Shown here: piece after piece, positions 50,767 through 59,720 of the stretch
Layout: every line of letters starts with the position of its first letter
How positions within the stretch are numbered: position 1 is the stretch's first letter
Assembly: GCA_947497985.1 (NCBI GenBank)
Contig: CANMIX010000015.1
Location: 1 to 64,000, forward strand
Direction of reading: 5' to 3'
Length of the DNA: 64,000 nt
Source of the DNA: an uncultured Paracoccaceae bacterium
GTDB lineage: Bacteria; Pseudomonadota; Alphaproteobacteria; Rhodobacterales; Rhodobacteraceae
Notes under the pieces: generated by a model
Database searches by the model: none
The model's input: the letters and a program-made list of their open reading frames with translations, nothing else
Told to the model about the DNA's origin: nothing
Translations under genes and position numbers: made by a program

Positions 50767-51615
50767 ATGCAAGTCGACATAGACACAGATAAAATTACAG
50801 GCAGTGCGGCCACTGTCTCGGTGCGTCATATGCCACCACTCAAAATCACCGTGGCGCCCAATGGGGCACGCCGACAGAAGCATGACCATGTCGCTGTGCC
50901 AATTAAAACGGCGGAAATTGCTTTGGCGGCCAAGGGCTGTGCGGCCGCCGGGGCGGATGAGCTGCACTTGCACGTGCGCGATGAACTGGGATGCCACGCC
51001 TTGTCCGTGAACCTTTATGAACAGACCATCGCCGCGATTTCGGCAATCGTGCCGGGGATGGCCGTGCAAGTCACATCCGAGGCGGCCGGACGTTTTGGTA
51101 TTACAGATCAATTCGATTTGTTGCGGGAGTTGCGCCCACAGGCGGCCAGTATTTCCGTGCGTGAGATGTCGCGCGATCGCGATCTGGCCGCACAAGTTTA
51201 TGCCCTATGCGACAGTGTCGGCGTCGATGTGCAGCATATACTCTATGATCAAAGCGATCTGGAGCAGTTGCGCGAATTCCTGGCCCAAGGGATCCTTCCT
51301 CCAAGCATGCGCCGCGTGTTGATGGTGTTTGGTCGCTATGGCGCAGCTGAGGACGCTAACCCGGATGATGTCGTTCCATTTGTTACCGCTTTAGACGACG
51401 AGTTTCCCGATTGGACCGTTTGTGCCTTTGGTCGAACCGAATTGGCTGTGGCAGAGATCGCGATTGACCTGGGCGGACACGTACGTGTGGGGTTTGAAAA
51501 CAATCTCTTACGCCCTGACGGATCTGTGTTGCGCGACAATGCCGAAAGCGTGGCCGCTGTTGTCGATATGGCCCGTGCTGCAGACAGACCTTTGCTGAAA
51601 GACCAGTTCTCATGA
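50767..51615 (+). CDS. BKACE-family enzyme (beta-keto acid cleavage, DUF849)
   Basis: 282 residues from the ATG at 50767 (GGGGGA upstream). Beta-keto acid cleavage enzyme family: I-T-V-A-P-N-G-A-R near the N-terminus and the metal ligands in E-L-H-L-H-V-R-D-E. These enzymes condense a beta-keto acid with acetyl-CoA and split it into a CoA ester and acetoacetate; the best known, Kce, acts in lysine fermentation. The substrate here is unknown. Its stop overlaps the aminotransferase start (ATGA), so the keto acid is probably made by that enzyme. Confidence 0.82.
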   Translation: MQVDIDTDKITGSAATVSVRHMPPLKITVAPNGARRQKHDHVAVPIKTAEIALAAKGCAAAGADELHLHVRDELGCHALSVNLYEQTIAAISAIVPGMAVQVTSEAAGRFGITDQFDLLRELRPQAASISVREMSRDRDLAAQVYALCDSVGVDVQHILYDQSDLEQLREFLAQGILPPSMRRVLMVFGRYGAAEDANPDDVVPFVTALDDEFPDWTVCAFGRTELAVAEIAIDLGGHVRVGFENNLLRPDGSVLRDNAESVAAVVDMARAADRPLLKDQFS

Positions 51616-52934
51616 GCCATATTTTCCCACGCCACACCCGCAAGCAGCTTCCGACCGCAGTGGGGGGAGACGGTGTGTTCTTGATCGACCGCGATGGGCG
51701 GCGTTACCTTGATGGGTCTGGTGGGGCGGCGGTGTCTTGTTTGGGGCATTCCGATCCCAAAGTCAGACAGGCGTTGCATGATCAACTGGACCAACTTGCC
51801 TATGCGCATACGGGGTTCTTCACCACGGATGTTGCAGAGGCTCTGGCGGAGAAATTGATCGACCACGCGCCCAAAGGGCTGGACCGGGTCTATCTGGTGT
51901 CCGGCGGTTCGGAAGCGATGGAAAGCGCTTTAAAGCTGGCGCGCCAGTACTTTCTGGAAATTGGCCAGCCAGACCGGCGGCACATCATCGCGCGGCGGCA
52001 AAGCTACCATGGCAATACCTTGGGGGCGTTGGCGACGGGCGGCAACGCCTGGCGACGGGCGCAGTTTGACCCTCTGCTCGTCGAAACACATCATATCGCG
52101 CCGTGCTACGCCTATCGTGGGCAGGAAGACGGCGAAACCGCCTTTGATTACGGGCAGCGCGTCGCGAACGAGCTTGAGGCAAAGATCCAGAAGCTCGGTG
52201 CAGGCAATGTCATGGCCTTTGTTGCAGAACCTGTTGTTGGGGCAACGGCGGGCGCCGTGCCGCCAGTGGAAGGCTATTTCAAACGCGTGCGCGAGATCTG
52301 CGACCATCACGGCGTGTTGTTGATCCTGGACGAAGTGATGTGCGGGATGGGCCGCACAGGCACTCTGTTTGCTTGCGAGCAAGAAGGGATTGCCCCCGAT
52401 ATCTGTGCCATAGCCAAAGGTTTGGGGGCGGGTTATCAACCGGTCGGCGCGATGCTGTGCTCAGCCCAGATCTATGCGGCAATTCAGGACGGTAGCGGGT
52501 TCTTCCAGCACGGTCACACTTACATGGGACATCCGATGGCAGCAGCGGGCGCGCTGGCGGTCCTGGAGCGGTTGGTTGATGACGGCGTAGTCGCAGGCGT
52601 GCGTGAGAAGGGCGCGCGCCTTTACAACGCCTTGCAGGCTGAGTTTGGCCAGCATCCCCATGTTGGTGACATTCGGGGACGTGGTCTGTTCCTTGGGCTG
52701 GAACTGGTGGAGGACCGCACGACCAAAGCCCCCTTTGCACCGGATTTGAAGCTGGCGGATAAAGTTAAGGCAGCGGCGTTTGAGGCTGGATTGGGCTGTT
52801 ACCCAATGGGTGGGACAATCGACGGTCGGCAAGGGGACCATGTACTTCTGGCGCCGCCCTTTATCATCGAGGATACCCACATCGATATGATAGTGGAGGC
52901 GCTCAAAGTGGCTTTGAAACAGGTTCTTCCCTGA
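51612..52934 (+). CDS. Class III (omega) aminotransferase
   Basis: 440 residues. Fold type I, class III features: S-G-G-S-E-A-M-E-S-A-L-K near residue 100, D-E-V-M-C-G-M-G-R-T-G, and the PLP lysine in A-I-A-K-G-L-G-A-G-Y-Q-P. It resembles enzymes acting on beta-alanine, taurine-type or other omega-amino substrates. Co-translated with BKACE; together they could turn an amino acid into a beta-keto acid and cleave it. Amino donor cannot be predicted from sequence. Confidence 0.87.
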   Translation: MSHIFPRHTRKQLPTAVGGDGVFLIDRDGRRYLDGSGGAAVSCLGHSDPKVRQALHDQLDQLAYAHTGFFTTDVAEALAEKLIDHAPKGLDRVYLVSGGSEAMESALKLARQYFLEIGQPDRRHIIARRQSYHGNTLGALATGGNAWRRAQFDPLLVETHHIAPCYAYRGQEDGETAFDYGQRVANELEAKIQKLGAGNVMAFVAEPVVGATAGAVPPVEGYFKRVREICDHHGVLLILDEVMCGMGRTGTLFACEQEGIAPDICAIAKGLGAGYQPVGAMLCSAQIYAAIQDGSGFFQHGHTYMGHPMAAAGALAVLERLVDDGVVAGVREKGARLYNALQAEFGQHPHVGDIRGRGLFLGLELVEDRTTKAPFAPDLKLADKVKAAAFEAGLGCYPMGGTIDGRQGDHVLLAPPFIIEDTHIDMIVEALKVALKQVLP

Positions 52935-52956
52935 GCGGTAAGTTCGCAATAAATTT

Positions 52957-52983
52957 GCTTTGAGCGCATGTGCCGCTCAAAGC
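52957..52983 (+). terminator. Terminator-like hairpin after the aminotransferase gene
   Basis: GCTTTGAGCG (52957-52966) pairs perfectly with CGCTCAAAGC (52974-52983), loop CATGTGC. No U-tract follows on the plus strand. Confidence 0.6.
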
Positions 52984-53050
52984 GCAACGTGCGAATACAG
53001 CACTCAAACCATTCAAATAAAACGATTTAAAGGTCGAAGTTCTGGGAAAA

Positions 53051-53125
53051 TGGTAGCCCGTAGGGGAATCGAACCCCTCTTTCCAGGTTGAAAACCTGGC
53101 GTCCTAACCGATAGACGAACGGGCC
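53051..53125 (-). tRNA. tRNA-Glu(TTC)
   Basis: On the minus strand it begins GGCCCGTTCGTCTATCGG and ends with A-CCA. Anticodon arm CCAGG-TTTTCAA-CCTGG gives TTC. T arm GGGGTTCGATTCCCC and acceptor pairing GGCCCGT/ACGGGCT (first pair G-U) are normal. Confidence 0.95.
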
Positions 53126-53218
53126 ACTCTTGGCGTGAGCGGGTGTTTAGTTCCTCGTGCCGGAACCCGCAAGCGGAAAAATACGTTTTTGTAAAATTTC
53201 TTATCCACACGTGGGGAC

Positions 53219-54958
53219 TTAGGCGGGGGCTGCATCTTCCAATCGCAGCTGCGGCGCTTGGCGCCCGCCCCAAGTGTTTATTTCCAGCCGTCCGGCGCAA
53301 TGAAACCGGGCGCCGCCGTGATCCAGCATCCGTTGACCCAAAGGCGTGTCAAAGGCACCGAAACAAATCGCATCCAGTTTGGCTCCCATCCCGTCCGACA
53401 GGCTCAATTTCAAATGGCTGTCGCCGACGCGTTTGGCAAATTTGATCTCCACATCCGGGAACGCATATCGCGGGGCAGGGGCGCCGGCGCCAAAAGGTCC
53501 GGCCTGTTCGATTTGTTCAATCAAGTCGACCTTGGCCGCGCCGGGCATCAAAACGCCGTCCAATTTCAGATCCTGCGGACCCAGCGCGCCCGCACCTTGT
53601 TTGTCCAGCAGCTCTGACAGTCGCTCCATTGCAGGCTCTAACTGGTCGCGCGCAACGCTCAGACCGGCCGCCATTTTGTGACCACCGCCTTTGATCAGCA
53701 GACCTTCGGCGGCAACTTTCTGGATCGACGCGCCCAGATCGATGCCAGAGACAGAGCGCCCCGAACCTTTGCCCTCAGCCCCGTCTAGGCCAATGACGAC
53801 AGCGGGGCGTCCGGTGGCCTCCTTCAGGCGCGAGGCGACGATGCCGACCACGCCCGGATGCCAACCTTCACCAGCAGCCCAGACCAAAGGCCGGTCCAAT
53901 CCGCGTTCTTCGGCCTGTTCCAAAGCAGCAGCCCGCACAGCGCTCTCGATATCGCGGCGTTCTGTGTTCAACTGATCCAGTCGTTCCGCCATCGCGGCGG
54001 CTTCATGCGGGTTATCAGTTGCCAAAAGGCGCGCGCCCAGATCCGCTTTGCCGATGCGCCCGCCGGCGTTGACCCGTGGCCCCAGCAGGAACCCAAGGTG
54101 ATAGGTCGAAGGTGCTGCATCCATACGACTGACATCCGCCAGCGCCACCAGACCGGGACGTTTGCGCGCGCCCATGACCTTCAATCCCTGACGGACCAAG
54201 GCACGGTTTGCACCAATCAACGGCGCCACATCTGCAACCGTGGCCAGCGCCACAAGATCGAGAAGGCTCATCAGATCCGGGCCCTTCATTCCGGCGGCAC
54301 GCATCTGGCGACCTGTTTCAACCAGCATCAGAAACACCACGCCTGCGGCACAGAAATACCCCAGATCACCGCTTTCGTCCTGTCGGTTCGGGTTCACAAC
54401 GGCGACGCAGGCGGGCAGGGTTTCACTGCCCAGGTGGTGGTCCAGCACGATCACATCCGCCCCCTTGGCGGCGGCGATGGGGTCATGGCTCAGCGTACCG
54501 CAATCCACACAGATGATCAGATCATGGGCTGCCGCCAATTCTTGCATGGCGGGCACATTGGGGCCGTATCCTTCGTCAATACGGTCCGGGATATAAAGCG
54601 TGGCCTGTATCCCCATGTCGCGCAGCCATACCAACAGCAGCGCCGCTGAAGATCCGCCATCCACGTCGTAATCGGCAAATATTGCAATTCGTTCCCGGCG
54701 TTGCACCGCTTGCAAGAACCGCGCCGCGGCGACCTGCATGTCTTTCATCTCAAGCGGGTCAGGCAACAGCTCTTTTAGTTTGGGGTCCAGAAAACCCGTG
54801 GCCTCCATCGAGGGCACACCTCGGCGCGCCAGCACTTGGCAAACGGCCGCAGGCAGGGAGGTCTGCTGGATCATCATCTCAGCCGCGCGTTGCACGTCCA
54901 CACCGGGTCCAACCCAGCTGCGCCCAGTTAGAGAAGTCTCAACGCCCAGAAAGCTCAT
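53219..54958 (-). CDS. recJ: Single-stranded-DNA-specific exonuclease RecJ
   Basis: 579 residues, normal length. DHH phosphoesterase motifs: A-D-Y-D-V-D-G-G-S-S-A-A, V-D-C-G-T, D-H-H-L-G, and the DHHA1 motif K-G-G-G-H-K-M-A-A-G-L. A C-terminal OB-like domain follows. RecJ degrades single strands 5' to 3' in recombination and mismatch repair. The usual second Ser/Thr after the D-G of motif I is preserved. Confidence 0.95.
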   Translation of the reverse strand: MSFLGVETSLTGRSWVGPGVDVQRAAEMMIQQTSLPAAVCQVLARRGVPSMEATGFLDPKLKELLPDPLEMKDMQVAAARFLQAVQRRERIAIFADYDVDGGSSAALLLVWLRDMGIQATLYIPDRIDEGYGPNVPAMQELAAAHDLIICVDCGTLSHDPIAAAKGADVIVLDHHLGSETLPACVAVVNPNRQDESGDLGYFCAAGVVFLMLVETGRQMRAAGMKGPDLMSLLDLVALATVADVAPLIGANRALVRQGLKVMGARKRPGLVALADVSRMDAAPSTYHLGFLLGPRVNAGGRIGKADLGARLLATDNPHEAAAMAERLDQLNTERRDIESAVRAAALEQAEERGLDRPLVWAAGEGWHPGVVGIVASRLKEATGRPAVVIGLDGAEGKGSGRSVSGIDLGASIQKVAAEGLLIKGGGHKMAAGLSVARDQLEPAMERLSELLDKQGAGALGPQDLKLDGVLMPGAAKVDLIEQIEQAGPFGAGAPAPRYAFPDVEIKFAKRVGDSHLKLSLSDGMGAKLDAICFGAFDTPLGQRMLDHGGARFHCAGRLEINTWGGRQAPQLRLEDAAPA

Positions 54959-55069
54959 GATCTGCCCTTCATCTTGCAGTCAAAAGGCCGGATCCACACG
55001 GAACCCGGCCCTTAAATCGTGGTGAATGTCTCAAATCCCAAAGCCAGCTACAAGGGCTTGCGGCAAAGA

Positions 55070-56044
55070 TTACGAATGCGCGGTCAATGGCGTACGATAG
55101 GTCATGCGTCGGACAGAGCCGGTTTTGGATCGCATCAACAACGTCGTGGCCTCAACCCAGCCGGGGCTGCGTTTCAGCGGCGGCAGCAATGAGCCACCTG
55201 TTACGCCCGTCGCGGCAAAGATCACGTCCTGGGTCACCATCTCATCACGGCTATAGACCCGGTTGAAATCGGTGATGCCTGCGTGGGCCGCACGGGCTTT
55301 TTCGTCCTCGTTTCGGAACAACAGACGGCCAAAGATCTGGCCTCCCATACATTTCAGTGCCGCCGCCGCCAGAACACCTTCGGGGGCGCCGCCCGAGCCC
55401 ATATACATGTCGATACCGGTCACCTCGGCTTCGGCGCAATGCATCACGCCGGCAACATCCCCATCAGTGATCAGCCGGATCGCGGCCCCGGTTTCGCGAA
55501 CCTCCGCGATCATCCGCTCATGGCGGGTGCGTTCCAGAATGCAGACGGTGATGTCAGAGGGCGCGCAGCCCTTTGCCTTGGCCAGTGCTTCCACACGCGC
55601 ACGCGGGGACATATCCAATGAGACCACGCCATCGGGATAGCCGGGGCCAATCGCCAGTTTGTCCATATAGGTGTCTGGCGCGTGCAGCATGGACCCTCGC
55701 GGTCCCATGGCGATCACCGTCAGCGCGTTTGGCATGTCCTTGGCGGTCAACGTGGTCCCCTCCAACGGGTCCAGTGCGATATCGACGCCTGGGCCATTGC
55801 CGGTGCCGACCTCTTCCCCGATGTACAGCATCGGTGCCTCATCCCGTTCGCCTTCGCCGATCACAACAACACCGGCAATGTCCAGAAGGTTCAGCTGCTC
55901 GCGCATTGCATTTACGGCCGCTTGATCAGCGGCTTTCTCGTCACCACGCCCAATCCAGGATGCCGATGCCAGGGCTGCCTGTTCGGCGACACGCGCCAGT
56001 CCCAAGGATAACATGCGATCGTGGAACTCAGGATTGGACGACAT
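55070..56044 (-). CDS. glpX: Class II fructose-1,6-bisphosphatase GlpX
   Basis: 324 residues, normal size. Li-sensitive phosphatase motifs are present: I-G-E-G-E-R-D-E-A-P-M-L, D-P-L-E-G-T-T-L-T, and G-S-G-G-A-P-E-G-V-L-A-A. It hydrolyses fructose 1,6-bisphosphate in gluconeogenesis and pentose cycling. It lies downstream of hom with a hairpin between them; hom-glpX-recJ order is, as far as I recall, common in Rhodobacteraceae. Confidence 0.95.
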   Translation of the reverse strand: MSSNPEFHDRMLSLGLARVAEQAALASASWIGRGDEKAADQAAVNAMREQLNLLDIAGVVVIGEGERDEAPMLYIGEEVGTGNGPGVDIALDPLEGTTLTAKDMPNALTVIAMGPRGSMLHAPDTYMDKLAIGPGYPDGVVSLDMSPRARVEALAKAKGCAPSDITVCILERTRHERMIAEVRETGAAIRLITDGDVAGVMHCAEAEVTGIDMYMGSGGAPEGVLAAAALKCMGGQIFGRLLFRNEDEKARAAHAGITDFNRVYSRDEMVTQDVIFAATGVTGGSLLPPLKRSPGWVEATTLLMRSKTGSVRRMTYRTPLTAHS

Positions 56045-56142
56045 AACGATATCCTTGTATAAAAACTTTGCTGCCCCTGTGTTGCAGCAGGCTGACCACG
56101 GATCAGATACTTGTCAAGAATTGCGCGGAGACCACGGCAGCG

Positions 56143-56169
56143 CACATGCCCTTTGATGAAAGGCATGTG
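56143..56169 (-). other. Hairpin between hom and glpX
   Basis: CACATGCC-C-TTT pairs with AAAGGCATGTG with one bulged C (11 pairs) and a GATG loop. On the minus strand no U-tract follows, so it may attenuate or stabilise rather than terminate. Confidence 0.5.
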
Positions 56170-56224
56170 TTGCTTGTTTAGAGGATCCCGTAGGAGGTGT
56201 GGATATCAGGAGCTTTGCGCAGAT

Positions 56225-57511
56225 CTATACAGTTTCGATGCGCAGGGCGACCGGCGCGACGGAGACCACATCCACCTTTTCCAACTCGGTCAGAGCCTGA
56301 TCGATGCTGGCGCGGCTGGTCTTGTGGGTTACAAACAAAACCGGTGCGGCGGCGTCTGCGTGGCCGTATTGACGCATGCGATCAATGGAAATTCCGCAAT
56401 CGCCCATAACAGCAGTCACCTTGGCCAACGCACCGGGCTTGTCCTGCAGGGCCATGCGCAGATAGAACGGCGCGGGCAGCTCGGCCTGGGCGGCAGGCGC
56501 GTTTTGCAGTGTAGACGCAGCCTGACCAAAGGTTGGCAGACGGAAGCCACGCGCGATGTCGCAGATGTCGCCCAGAACTGCGCTTGCGGTTGGACCTTCG
56601 CCGGCACCGGGGCCGCGCAGCACGATTTGTTCCACCGCGTCACCTTCGATGACCACCATATTGGTGCCGCCTTCCAGCTGACCCAGCGGAGAGTTCGCGG
56701 GCACCAGACAGGGGGTCATACGTTGTTCCAGACCACGGCCGGTGCGCTGTGCCACGCCCAGCAATTTGATGCGATAGCCCATGTCGGCGGCTGCCGTGAT
56801 ATCTTCGAGTGAGATCCGCTGGATGCCTTCCAGCTGCACGTCGTCAAAGGCAGGTTTGGTGCCAAAGGCGATCGACGCCAGAATGGCCAGCTTGTGACCG
56901 GCGTCAATGCCGCCCACGTCCAGATTTGGGTCTGCTTCCAGATATCCAAGACGGCCGCACTCCTCGAACAGGGCGTTATAGCCTTGGCCGGTGGCTTCCA
57001 TCTGGGTCAGGATATAGTTGCAGGTGCCGTTCATCACCCCCATCACGCGGGTGATTTCATTGCCGGCCAGACCCTCAGTCAGGGTTTTGATCACCGGGAT
57101 GCCACCGGCGACGCCTGCTTCAAAGCGGATCACCCGGCCCAGTTCCTCGGCCTGTTCAGCCAAGGCTTGACCATGGATGGCCAGTAGCGCCTTGTTGGCG
57201 GTGACCACATCCTTGCCGGTGGCCAATGCGGCCTCAATCGCGTCTTTTGCGGGGCCTTCGTGACCGCCCATCAATTCGACCAGCACATCCACATCATCGC
57301 GTTTGGCCAGTGCAACCGGGTCGGTCTCCCAAGCATAATCCGACAGGGACACGCCGCGATCCTTGCTGGCATCGCGGGCCGACACGGCCGTGATGACAAC
57401 GGGACGCCCCGTGCGGGTTTCCAATTGTGCGGCGTGGCGGCGAATGATTTTCACAACGCCGATGCCGACGGTTCCCAAACCTGCGATTCCAAGGCGAAGC
57501 GGCTCAGTCAT
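56225..57511 (-). CDS. hom: Homoserine dehydrogenase
   Basis: 428 residues from the ATG at 57511; the frame extends 25 codons upstream without support. NAD(P) motif G-I-A-G-L-G-T-V-G-I-G-V near the N-terminus, the substrate region (G-V-M-N-G-T-C-N-Y-I-L-T-Q-M) and G-x-D-A-G-H-K-L-A-I-L are present. A C-terminal ACT domain (about 350-428: M-A-L-Q-D-K-P-G-A-L-A-K-V) gives feedback control. Reduces aspartate semialdehyde to homoserine for threonine and methionine. Confidence 0.95.
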   Translation of the reverse strand: MTEPLRLGIAGLGTVGIGVVKIIRRHAAQLETRTGRPVVITAVSARDASKDRGVSLSDYAWETDPVALAKRDDVDVLVELMGGHEGPAKDAIEAALATGKDVVTANKALLAIHGQALAEQAEELGRVIRFEAGVAGGIPVIKTLTEGLAGNEITRVMGVMNGTCNYILTQMEATGQGYNALFEECGRLGYLEADPNLDVGGIDAGHKLAILASIAFGTKPAFDDVQLEGIQRISLEDITAAADMGYRIKLLGVAQRTGRGLEQRMTPCLVPANSPLGQLEGGTNMVVIEGDAVEQIVLRGPGAGEGPTASAVLGDICDIARGFRLPTFGQAASTLQNAPAAQAELPAPFYLRMALQDKPGALAKVTAVMGDCGISIDRMRQYGHADAAAPVLFVTHKTSRASIDQALTELEKVDVVSVAPVALRIETV

Positions 57512-57628
57512 TATCGGAAGTCCCTTTTGGTCATCGTTCAAACCCTCGCATATCGGGTTAGACGGATGGGTGCAATGTGGGGACAATCACAGAATGGCGT
57601 AAATCCACAGCGGAGGCGAAATCGCTGC

Positions 57629-57892
57629 TCAGATGTTGGTATTATTAAGCGCTGCGGCGCGCGCCTTAAGCCGTGCCGCGCGCGCTTTCAGCTCGGCGTC
57701 CAATTCCGCACCTTCTTCGGCAGGCGAGGTTTGCGGTGGCAAGGCGTCCTGCAACGGGATCAATTCAGGATAGGCGGCACCGCGCAGATCCGGTGTCAGC
57801 CGATCCTCAATCTCTGGCACCCGCGAACATCCCATGGCCCCGGCGCAGATAACGAGGCTGAGCATCAAGACAGGCAGGGCAGGGCGCAGCAT
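57629..57892 (-). CDS. Small lipoprotein, unknown function
   Basis: 87 residues from the ATG at 57892; upstream codons overlap the divergent TetR gene. The N-terminus is a lipoprotein signal with L-V-I-C-A-G-A-M-G-C as lipobox (A-M-G-C), so Cys22 would be lipidated. The mature part starts S-R-V-P-E-I-E-D-R-L and ends in an Ala/Arg/Glu-rich helix (A-E-L-K-A-R-A-A-R-L-K-A-R-A). No domain recognised. Divergent from the TetR gene. Confidence 0.72.
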   Translation of the reverse strand: MLRPALPVLMLSLVICAGAMGCSRVPEIEDRLTPDLRGAAYPELIPLQDALPPQTSPAEEGAELDAELKARAARLKARAAALNNTNI

Positions 57893-57964
57893 ATCGGGGA
57901 TCCTTTGTCGCAATTGCCCCTGTGAACCATATTTGCGGTGAGCCTGGCAAGAGAGGGTTTTTAT

Positions 57965-57978
57965 TGAACATTTGTTCA
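57965..57978. promoter_or_regulatory. Candidate TetR operator
   Basis: TGAACATTTGTTCA has perfect six-base inverted arms (TGAACA/TGTTCA) around TT. It lies between the divergent lipoprotein and TetR-family genes, close to the TetR start, the usual position for autoregulation. Confidence 0.5.
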
Positions 57979-57998
57979 TAAAGCCTATGATCTGCCCC

Positions 57999-58604
57999 AT
58001 GGCACGTACCCAAGGTTCCCATTCCGACGTCACCGGACCCAAGATCCAGCGCAGCGCTCTGCGGCTGTTTGCGCAGCATGGCTTTGCGGCGGTCTCAATG
58101 CGGCAGATCGCCAAAGAGGTCGGCGTGCAGGCCGGTGCCTTGTACAATTACATCCCGGATAAGCAAAGCCTGCTGGTCTCCTTGATGCAAACCCATATGG
58201 AGGAGGTGCTGGCCGCCTGGCACCAAAAGGCCGCCGATCTGCAAGGGCAGGATGTCCTGGCGCGGCTTGAGGCTTTTACCCGGTTTCATATCCGCTACCA
58301 TATGGAGCGCCCGGATGCGGTCTTCATTGCCTATATGGAGCTGCGCAATCTGACACCGGAAAATTTCGCCCGTATCGAGGCGCTGCGAAGTGCCTATGAA
58401 GGAGAATTGCGCCTCATCCTGCAAGAGGGTGTAACCTCTGGGCAGTTTGAAATCAGCGACGCCAAGATCACCACATTGGCGGTGATCGGCATGTTGAACG
58501 GCGTGATGACCTGGTATCGCAGCGGCGGTCGCCTGTCGTTAGAAGAGGTCGAGACGATCTATTGGGACATGGTGCGAAAATCCGTCAGCCCGATGGTGGG
58601 CTAA
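57999..58604 (+). CDS. TetR-family transcriptional regulator
   Basis: 201 residues from the ATG at 57999 (an ATG at 57987 is also possible; neither has a strong ribosome binding site). Helix-turn-helix at residues 11-57: A-L-R-L-F-A-Q-H-G-F-A-A-V-S-M-R-Q-I-A-K-E-V-G-V-Q-A-G-A-L-Y-N-Y. The C-terminal ligand domain is of the type found in fatty-acid or acyl-CoA-responsive TetR proteins, but the inducer cannot be told. No catabolic gene lies beside it. Confidence 0.88.
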   Translation: MARTQGSHSDVTGPKIQRSALRLFAQHGFAAVSMRQIAKEVGVQAGALYNYIPDKQSLLVSLMQTHMEEVLAAWHQKAADLQGQDVLARLEAFTRFHIRYHMERPDAVFIAYMELRNLTPENFARIEALRSAYEGELRLILQEGVTSGQFEISDAKITTLAVIGMLNGVMTWYRSGGRLSLEEVETIYWDMVRKSVSPMVG

Positions 58605-58626
58605 CGGGTACATGTTGCCGTGACGC

Positions 58627-59601
58627 TTACTTGGCACGTGTATCGGGGTGCAGCGCGGTTCCCAAAATATGGTCCGAACTGTGGATCACATGGTGCGCTT
58701 GTCCGACGATCAACGGATCTGGTTGACCGACAATTTCCTGATCCTTGTCCGGGTAATCAATGGTCGACAAAAAGTGGCGCATGCAATTCAGGCGCGCGCG
58801 TTTCTTGTCGTTTGATTTGATGATCGTCCAGGGCGCATCGGCGGTGTCCGTGTAAAAGAACATCGCTTCCTTGGCCTCGGTGTAATCGTCCCATTTTGAC
58901 AGGCTTGCCTTGTCGATCGGGCTCAATTTCCACTGTTTCAACGGATCGGTCTCGCGCGCTTTGAACCGGCGGCGTTGCTCGTCCTGGGTGACCGAGAACC
59001 AGTATTTATAAAACCGGACGCCAGAGCGCACCAACATCCGTTCCAGATCCGGCGTCTGCCGCATGAATTCCAGATATTCGTTAGGAGAACAGAACCCCAT
59101 TACGCGCTCCACTCCGGCGCGATTGTACCAAGATCGGTCATAGAACACCATTTCACCCACCGTTGGCAGCTCACGGATATAGCGCTGGTAATACCATTGA
59201 CCTTTTTCTTCCCAGGTGGGTTTGTTCAACGCCACCACACGGGCCTGCCGTGGGTTCAAATGCTCCATGAACCGTTTGATGGTACCGCCCTTGCCAGCCG
59301 CATCGCGCCCCTCAAACAGCAGCACAAAACGTTCGCCTGTCTCCTGTGCCCAAAGCTGCACCTTCAACAGCTCCGCCTGCAATTTGGCTTTCTCCACCTC
59401 ATAGGCGTGGCGCGCCATTTTGCGGCCATAGGGGTATTTGCCGCTTTCAAACGCTTTGCGCACGGTTTCTGCGCTGGGGGATGCGGCGCGGGGTTTTGTG
59501 ACCGCAGGCTCCAGCGGAGCCGAGTCTAGCGGTGCAGGCGTGACCGAGGGTTCATTGGCGGCAATCTGGTCTTTGGGGGTGATCTGCGTGACAGTCTCCA
59601 T
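58627..59601 (-). CDS. ppk2: Polyphosphate kinase 2 (PPK2 family)
   Basis: 324 residues from the ATG at 59601 (AGGAG nine bases upstream). PPK2 motifs: F-E-G-R-D-A-A-G-K-G-G-T-I-K-R (Walker A), F-Y-D-R-S-W-Y-N-R-A-G-V-E (Walker B), and the lid region R-F-K-A-R-E-T-D-P-L-K-Q-W-K. A 45-residue Pro/Ala-rich N-terminus precedes the domain. It transfers phosphate between polyphosphate and nucleotides; from the K-Q-W-K-L-S motif it looks like a class I, NDP-phosphorylating member, which is inference. Confidence 0.92.
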   Translation of the reverse strand: METVTQITPKDQIAANEPSVTPAPLDSAPLEPAVTKPRAASPSAETVRKAFESGKYPYGRKMARHAYEVEKAKLQAELLKVQLWAQETGERFVLLFEGRDAAGKGGTIKRFMEHLNPRQARVVALNKPTWEEKGQWYYQRYIRELPTVGEMVFYDRSWYNRAGVERVMGFCSPNEYLEFMRQTPDLERMLVRSGVRFYKYWFSVTQDEQRRRFKARETDPLKQWKLSPIDKASLSKWDDYTEAKEAMFFYTDTADAPWTIIKSNDKKRARLNCMRHFLSTIDYPDKDQEIVGQPDPLIVGQAHHVIHSSDHILGTALHPDTRAK

Positions 59602-59720
59602 GCGCGGGGGCTCCTTTTTTGGGGGTCGCCCGCACAATCGGGATCAACGCACAGCCCTGCGTTGATCCGTGTCAATAAAATGTTACAAAACGCGGATTTT
59701 TCAAACCACCTGGACCGCCT

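Noticed and set aside
53858-54649. 263-codon open frame on the plus strand
   Set aside because: It lies opposite recJ motifs and has no ribosome binding site or recognisable family; a high-GC shadow.
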